The notes beneath the pieces are model-generated. The model ran no database searches. It saw only the letters and a program-made list of their open reading frames with translations, and was not told where the DNA came from. The position numbers were made by a program, and so were the translations under genes. A stretch of 64,000 bases of DNA from Cocos nucifera (lineage: Eukaryota; Streptophyta; Magnoliopsida; Arecales; Arecaceae), in contig QRFJ01002317.1 in the NCBI GenBank assembly GCA_006176705.1, forward strand, positions 62,001 through 126,000, given 5' to 3'. This document shows, piece by piece, positions 57,849-64,000 of this stretch; within the stretch, counting starts at the first letter, position 1; every line of letters begins with the position of its first letter.

Positions 57849-60133
57849 TATTAGATATCTGTGCCTTAGAAGCCAGAATTGACTGATACTTGTAATACAC
57901 TTCTAGGAGCAAAATTATAATTTTGACTATAAATAATAAAATGAATTATTTTTCTATCATATATGTATATTTAGTGTCTGTGATACATTTCTTAAGTTAA
58001 TGATAATGATAATTCTTATTTTCAAGAGTTGAAAATTTAAGACAAGAATTTTCATTATTAACTCATAAAATGCTCCTGACCATAGGATCATCATGAGGAT
58101 GGTGATTGATCCGAAAGGTTAGTACAATCGCTTCTTTATAGTAGATGAGCCTTGAGTCTATGGTGTAGAGACATCAGAGCGAGAGTATAGGTACTCGTTA
58201 GAGAACGAGGGCACTGAGCATGACCACCTCGAGTAGTCATAAGAAAGTCTACCTTCTCGTCGATGACTGACTCGAAGCTGCAGTGGTGTGTCTGGTTCTT
58301 TGACCTGAGGTGCATCGGTAGTTCACCTTGAGGGTATTATAGTTTGACTACACCATGACTCGATCTCCTAGCCATTCGAAATCCTGAGGTGTATGTTGGC
58401 TATAGCATGTTTATTGTAGGAATTAGATTGCACCAAGATGGAATCTATCTACCTCGATGGATGAGGAGCAGCCCTATGATGATCATGAGAATCAAGTCCA
58501 TAAGCCCATGGCCATGGCAGAGAGTGAAATAATAGAAAGAGTTTCTATTAAGGTTTTCACAATTGGACTTGAATCGAATGATTAAATCATATGATAGAAA
58601 TTAGGGTTTGACGAGTTCACCTTAACCCTAATCTGATCGGGGCTCAAGATAGAAGAACTTAATCACATAAGTAGCTGCACTAAGAGGTTCATCTTTAATT
58701 TTTGATGGGTTGCTACCATATACTGCTAGGTGTCACTGATGAATTTTGGGAGCAATTAGAATGATTTAGATGATCGATCATTCTAGTTGTCTAAATCAGA
58801 AGAGTTCTGATCCAACGAAAGAAGTTTCGTTGATGTTGATGATGGAGATCACTATATATCCTATTACCATATAGAAGTAAACCTAACTGGATCACACAAA
58901 TAAAGGTTTGGATCTAGATATCATCAATTGGACTAACCCAGTTCAGTTGATTTGAATAAGATTCAATTAGGTTCAAGAAAATCGTGCTAGCACACGATTG
59001 AGCCTAACATTCTTCTTTTTCTTATCACAAAAGTTATCTGGACTGAGCCAAATAAATTTGTGCTCACTCAGGTACCTTTACCTAATCTGATTGGAGCATG
59101 TCCAAGTCAGAAAAGTATTGTCTTAATTTACGAGATAAATTTGAGACAACACCTACCATTTTTCGTCACCTACTAATTCTTGTACTTTGAATTGGTCAAA
59201 CATTGACCTTTGACCCTTGGACATCTACCCATGTGTCATGCATTTATTGGAGAATAGATAGGAGCTTATCCCCTCTCTAAAAATTGGAAAGAAGGGGGTG
59301 CATGCTTAGGATGGCGTGCGCCCATGGATAGGAATGCCTGGAGTCCCATACGGATGGGACTCCAGATTGCTTCTTGGATTCAAACTAGGTGACCCTGATC
59401 TATAGACTTTGACCAGTCTTAGGCACCATCTAAGGATGAATCTATGAGTTTCTCATCTGATTGGATCAAGTAATGTCATCCCACCAATCAGATTTAGATC
59501 GATTGCATGAAGCAACGTGATTGGCCGGGATGATATGGCACTGCATGGCACAGTAGGATCTATATAAAGACCTATCTGCGCCCACTTTTTAAAAGAGTTT
59601 CTCTTAGCCCATGCCCTAAGGCTGCTCCTCTCCCTCCTCCATGCCACCTTTCTGATCCTCTCTCTCCTCTCCATGCCCAAGGAAGTTGAGCCTTCAAATT
59701 AGTGTGATTCAGACAAGAAAAGGCTGATGAGAAAAGAAGAAGGCAGCACTACTGCAGAGACGACAGTAGATCTTCGAAAAGAGTTTCGAAGATCCTCTAA
59801 ATCAGATCCAAATTTGATTGTTGAAGAAAAGAAAGAGAAGGAGAAGATCTCTAGATCCAATCCGAGTCGATGTTGGTAGAGGCCAGGCACTTACGTGGCT
59901 AGATCCAGAATCTTAGGGCTTCAACAGGATCATCAACGGATAATCAGATTACCCAGAATCAAGATAAAATTAATTAGATTTAATTTAATTTAATTTTTTA
60001 TTTATTAGATCATAAAATTAAATTTGAAAAGTATCAAATCTGATTAGGATCTAAGAGAAAATTTTTGAAATATGCCTCTCGATCCAATCAGATCTGAACG
60101 AACCTGACTCCGAGAAATCAGGACTTTGCTTCA
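57849..60133 (+). repeat. 5' LTR of copia G, second copy
   Basis: 2,285 bp, TATTAGATAT to GCTTCA. TATA box TATATAAA at 59561-59568; dyad at 59338-59365 with 12-bp perfect arms and loop ACGG. Confidence 0.93.
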
Positions 60134-60135
60134 AC

Positions 60136-60147
60136 TGGTATCAGAGC
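60136..60147 (+). other. Primer binding site of copia G (initiator tRNA-Met)
   Basis: TGGTATCAGAGC, two bases after the LTR. Confidence 0.95.
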
Positions 60148-61641
60148 CAGATTCTTATAAAATTTATTTAGATCTAATTTAATCTAATAAATTAGTTATT
60201 TCAAATATCACATGAGATATGATTAGATCTAAAATTAAAAAAATAAAAAAAAAATTAAAAATTAAAATTAATTAATCTAGATCTAATATGTATGAGATAC
60301 ATAATTAGACTATAAATAGAATTATTCTATGTGTAGTCTAGTATAATCATATTTTTTATTTGATTAAATATAATTTCTAAATTTATTTATTTACTATTTT
60401 TTTATCTTATAAATATTATAATCAGATCTAAAAATAAAAAATAAATTTAATTTAATTTATTCATATGAGATATGATAGTTGCATGTTTAGACTAGTCGTA
60501 GAATAGTTCTATAAATAGATCTAGATTAAATTTTATTTGATGAGATCAAATTTAAATTTAATTTTTTAGATAATTATGAAATAATTTAGATCTGAAAAAT
60601 ATGCACACATGATATATGTGATATATACAAAATATATTTTAATTAGATCAATTTTTTTATATGAGATATATGCTTAGATCTAATTAGTTTTGTAGATTAG
60701 TTGTATTTTTGATTAAGGCGTTCCCCTTGGCTGTCCGGTCATAAGAATAAAATAAGACTTAAAGATCCTCTCCTTTCATTCGATGGGGTGTTCTTATGAT
60801 GTGTAAGGGTGCTGCACGTTCGTCCTTAATCAGAAATTGAAAACTTACTTTCTGCAAAATTTTAGATCCTGAAACCCTAGAATCTTATTTATATGTTTTA
60901 TTTTTGAACCCTAAACTTAATTAAAAATTAAGATTATGAAATATATTAGGTCTAAAATTGAGAATTTTTAGATCTAAGACATGTTCATAAAATTGGGTTT
61001 GGACTTGGGTAGCTCAATTAGGTCTAGCGGTTGATCAAACCGAATCAAGAGTTAGCTAGATGAGACCTAAATCAAATCTCCCTAAGAAAAGATTAAGTCT
61101 AAGGTCTTCCACCATTATAGATATGTGGGCCCTTCTCGGGGTTGATTGTTCTTGGCTAGTTACAGTGGCTCAATTGCATCGGAAAGATGCAACCATGTCT
61201 ATTAGGCATTGGATGCTATAGGTTGGAGGATGGATTGGGCTCAATATTTTGGATACGATGAGAGACTCAATTAGGAATCCAATCTGTGCAAATGGCGGGT
61301 CTGACTTAACTAAGGAGTGGATCAATATTTCGGACATGGTGAGATTCATGAATTAGAGACCAAGATTTGGTGCATCATGATTAGAGAATCATTGAACAAG
61401 AGTTGTTCACCCATTGGCTAATCCATCACCAATAACTGTTAGGTAAGATGATGAGTCAATCGGTAGGATCGCACCATCCACTAGAAATCAGTAATCATGG
61501 AGATTTTCGTATCTCTACAAAAGAAGTGTAGGAATCCGAGAAAATAGTGGGAGCTAATTTATTTAAAAATAAAATTCCTAAATAAATTGGTTAAGTCTTA
61601 ATTACAATATCTAACTAAAAACTTTGACTCTCTACAGAAAA
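60148..61641 (+). other. Leader of copia G, second copy, with splice-acceptor-like end
   Basis: Contains the candidate leader ORF frame (61060-61218 open, TAG, 61222-61353 open). It ends with CTAAC (61611-61615), a pyrimidine-rich run and CAG at 61635-61637, four bases before the gag ATG. About 375 nt present in E, including the donor-like site, are missing. Confidence 0.7.
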
Positions 61642-62470
61642 ATGTCTGCATCCAACCCACTAGCACGAATCCTGGACACCCATAGACTGACCGGACCAAA
61701 TTATAAGGATTGGCTTCGAAACTTCAAAATCATTTTGGATTCTAAAAAGTTAACTCATGTATTGGACCAGGATCCTCCCACCTTACCAGCTCATCCATCT
61801 GCTGAACAGAGAGCATCTCTAGATAAGTGGACTGATGAAGATAACAAGGCCAGATATTATATATTAGGCTCAATGTCTGATAAGCTTCAGCGCCAATATG
61901 AAGATATCAGAACTGCTCGCCAAATATTGGCTCACCTACAGAAGATGTTTGGTGAATAGAGTCGTGCAGCCAAGTATCAAGTCACTAAATGACTGTTCAA
62001 GGCTAAGATGCGTGATGGGCAGTCAGTCCAAGATCATTGTCTGATGATGATCAAGGACTTGGAAGAGCTTGAGAAGCTTGGAGTAAGGTTGGACTTGGAT
62101 CTGCAGAATGATATAATTCTGCAATCCTTGACTGATGCATATGGGCAGTTCATCATGAACTACCATATGCATAAACTTCAAAACTCCTTGGCCGAACTTA
62201 TGAACATGCTGGTTACCACTGAGCTTTCCATAAAAGATTCTAAAGGCTCAGTGCTTGCTATGGAATGAACTTCTTCCAAGAGAAAGTTTTTTGGAAAGAA
62301 GAAGTCTGCGAAAAAGTAGAAGATGGAAGAAAAAAAGAAGAAAAAGGCAGAGCTGAAGAAGAAGGCCACTGACAAAGAAAAGTATTTCCATTGCAACAAT
62401 GACGGCCACTAAAAGCGAAACTGCCCTACTTACCTGGCCATCCTAAAGGAGGAAAGTCCTTCTGGAGGTA
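61642..62470 (+). pseudogene. Copia G gag, second copy
   Basis: ATG 61642. Open to TAG 61957-61959 (CAG in E at 33385-33387), then 62008-62268, ending TGA where E has CGG. Gag core as in the first copy (DNKARYYILGSMSDKLQ, YGQFIMNYHMHKLQ), followed by a very lysine-rich tract (62276-62370). The knuckle remnant KYFHCNNDGH, stop, KRNC follows (about 62380-62420). The first Cys is Tyr and the Trp codon is TAA. Confidence 0.92.
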
Positions 62471-62955
62471 TACTCATTATTGAGTCTAACCTTATGGTTT
62501 CTTCTGCATCCAGTTGGGTGCTTGACTCTGATTTTAGTGCTCACTTATGCACTTCTATGCAAGGTCTTGAGGATAGCAGGAGGCTGAGGGATGGTGAGAT
62601 GATCCTGCACGTTGAAAATGGAGCAAGAGTTGCTGCCATGGCCGTGAGAACATACCCTCTTCAACTACCATCTGGTTTAGACTTAGTATTAAAAGACTGT
62701 TATTATGTACCTACAGCAAGCAGGAATTTGATTTCTATTTCTTGTCTTACATTAGAAGGCTATGTAATTAGTTTTCTTAAGGACCATTGTAACATTCTTT
62801 ATGAAAGAAATAAAATTGCAAATGATTTCCTTATTAATGATCTTTATCAGTTACATGTTGATGTATCTATTTTTAATTTCGAGCAAAATGTGAATGCCAT
62901 AAAATCAAAACATTCTAGAGATAGTCCTAATGATAGGTATCTATGGCACCTATGA
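62471..62955 (+). pseudogene. Copia G protease and gag-pre-integrase linker
   Basis: Open 62494-62955 (153 codons). WVLDSDFSAHLC has DSD in place of the DSG triad. CYYVPTASRNLISISCL and the integrase-proximal DRYLWHL end follow. The frame is otherwise intact for this length, so the active-site change is a point lesion in a fairly preserved block. Confidence 0.9.
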
Positions 62956-63700
62956 TTAGGTCATATAGCAGAAGATAGGATTAACAAATTAGAGAAAACT
63001 GGGCTATTGAGTTCGTTGACTTCCGAGTCATATCCAATTTGTGAATTCTATCTTCATGGCAAAATGACTAAGCTCCCTTTTGTAGGACATGGGAAAAGGG
63101 CCACGGATCTTCTTGCCCTAGTACATACAGATGCGTGCAATCCATTCGATGTGCCGACTAGAGGTAATTTAGTCTACTTCATAATCTTTACCGATGATTT
63201 ATCAAGGTATGGGTATGTGTATCTTATGAGACACAAGTCTGAAGCGTTTGAAAAGTTCAAAGAATTCAGACATGAAGTAGAAAAGCAAACTAGAAAACCC
63301 ATTAAGGTTCTTCGATCAGATCGAGGAGGTGAATACCTTAGTCAAGAATTTCTAGACTATCTCAAGAAAAATGGTATAATCTCTTAATGGACTTCACCTG
63401 GAACATCTCAACTCAATGGGGTCTCAAAACGGAGGAATCGAATCCTATTAGATATGGTCCGATCCATGATGAGTTTCACAGACCTCCTAGATTTTCTTTG
63501 AGGATACTGTTTGTTAACTACAATATACTTACTGAATAGGGTTTCTTCTAAAATCGTTCCTACCACACCATATGAGATATGGCATGGTAAGAAATCGAGT
63601 CTGAATCATCTCAAAATTTGAGGTTGTCCGGCTCATGTCAAAAGACAACAAGCGGATAAGTTAGACTTCAGGTCCTTCAGAGCTTGATTTATAGGATATC
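62956..63700 (+). pseudogene. Copia G integrase
   Basis: Open 63007-63387. First Asp present (HTDACNPFDV), second present (RSDRGGEYLS). A TAA at 63385-63387 replaces an expected Gln codon. The catalytic Glu of the ERRN motif is Lys (SKRRNR, near 63424-63441, GAA to AAA). The C-terminal part (VKRQQADKLD-type, near 63635-63670) has further breaks. It is inactive as seen. Confidence 0.9.
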
Positions 63701-64000
63701 CTAAAGAGTCATTAGATATTATTTCTACATTCCAGAAGATCATAATGTGATTGTGAGTCGACATGCCATCTTTCTTGAAAAATAGTTTATTCAAGATAGC
63801 GGCATTGAAAAGCAGATCAAGCTCGATGAGAAAGTCTCATAAGAGCAATGAGCTAAGGACCAAATGGAACCAAATCAGGTTAAGCCAATCCAGTCACTAC
63901 CTCCTCCACCTCGTAGATCGAAAAAAATTTTTTGTCCCCCTGAGAGGTACTTAGGTATTATTTCAGAGAAAGTAGAGAAAATGTTCCTCATAGGTAATGG
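63701..64000 (+). pseudogene. Copia G start of reverse transcriptase (cut by window end)
   Basis: It matches E 35140-35440: the integrase-RT linker with a proline-rich 'LPPPPRRS'-like segment in a broken frame near 63890-63930, then RYLGIISEKVEKM. The RT core would lie beyond 64000. Confidence 0.8.

Larger units (their letters stand above)
57849..64000 (+). mobile_element. Copia element G, second copy (runs off the window)
   Basis: LTR 57849-60133, primer site 60136-60147, leader, gag 61642, protease, integrase and the beginning of RT at the window end. It is better preserved than the first copy and is taken as the reference for G. Confidence 0.92.

Overview
The window is a stretch of plant nuclear DNA made entirely of nested LTR retrotransposons. 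I see no host gene, tRNA, rRNA, CRISPR array or microbial operon. The organism is probably a large-genome monocot. The long-LTR Ty1/copia families and AT-rich leaders look palm-like, but that is an impression and no species can be proven from this sequence. Almost every coding region carries stops, frameshifts or lost catalytic residues, so they are called as pseudogenes.

Layout, outermost to innermost. H (45817-47155, + strand) is a fragment of a copia LTR. It is cut on its left by element B and on its right by element F. B (minus strand, about 12391 to 45816) is an old copia element with an LTR of about 3.06 kb. Its 3' LTR (12391-14293) is broken by C, a Ty3/gypsy Tat-type element of which only an antisense ORF and the 3' LTR are in view (10013-12390). 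C is itself broken by A (1-10012, minus strand), a copia element with 2.29-kb LTRs. B's leader holds a solo LTR of the A family (17968-20197). B's 5' LTR is split by D (22457-44218, + strand), a Ty3/gypsy Athila-type element with a perfect 5-bp target duplication. D's pol is split by E (28912-39317, + strand), an A-family copia element that is the only one here with both LTRs in view and full-length. On the right, F (47156 onward, minus strand, A family) is interrupted by G (50113 onward, + strand, A family). From 49492 to the end the F/G junction appears twice (49492-55768 and 57228-64000), with a third noisy partial copy between them (55769-57226). These copies differ mainly by one-base indels, which suggests an assembly artefact. 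A gap of 171 N at 6743-6913 is also flanked by duplicated sequence.

How the parts work together. Each intact element would be transcribed from a TATA box in its LTR. Copia elements prime reverse transcription from initiator tRNA-Met (TGGTATCAGAGC site) and D from a tRNA-Asp-like site. Gag, protease, integrase, reverse transcriptase and RNase H (copia order) or Gag, protease, RT, RNase H and integrase (gypsy order) would copy and insert the element. None of the copies here looks able to do this by itself.

Most interesting signals: (1) a candidate 789-nt leader intron in the A family, with an AAG|GTAAGT donor, a CTAAC branch site and a CTCTCTACAG acceptor just before gag; (2) a dyad with arms of up to 13 bp in all A-family LTRs, with a similar dyad in the unrelated B-family LTR; (3) a duplicated hairpin module in the B leader; (4) an open sense frame upstream of gag in the A family, lying inside the candidate intron; (5) a Tat-type antisense ORF; (6) a paralogous empty site proving the D insertion; (7) stop codons that are largely C-to-T or G-to-A changes.
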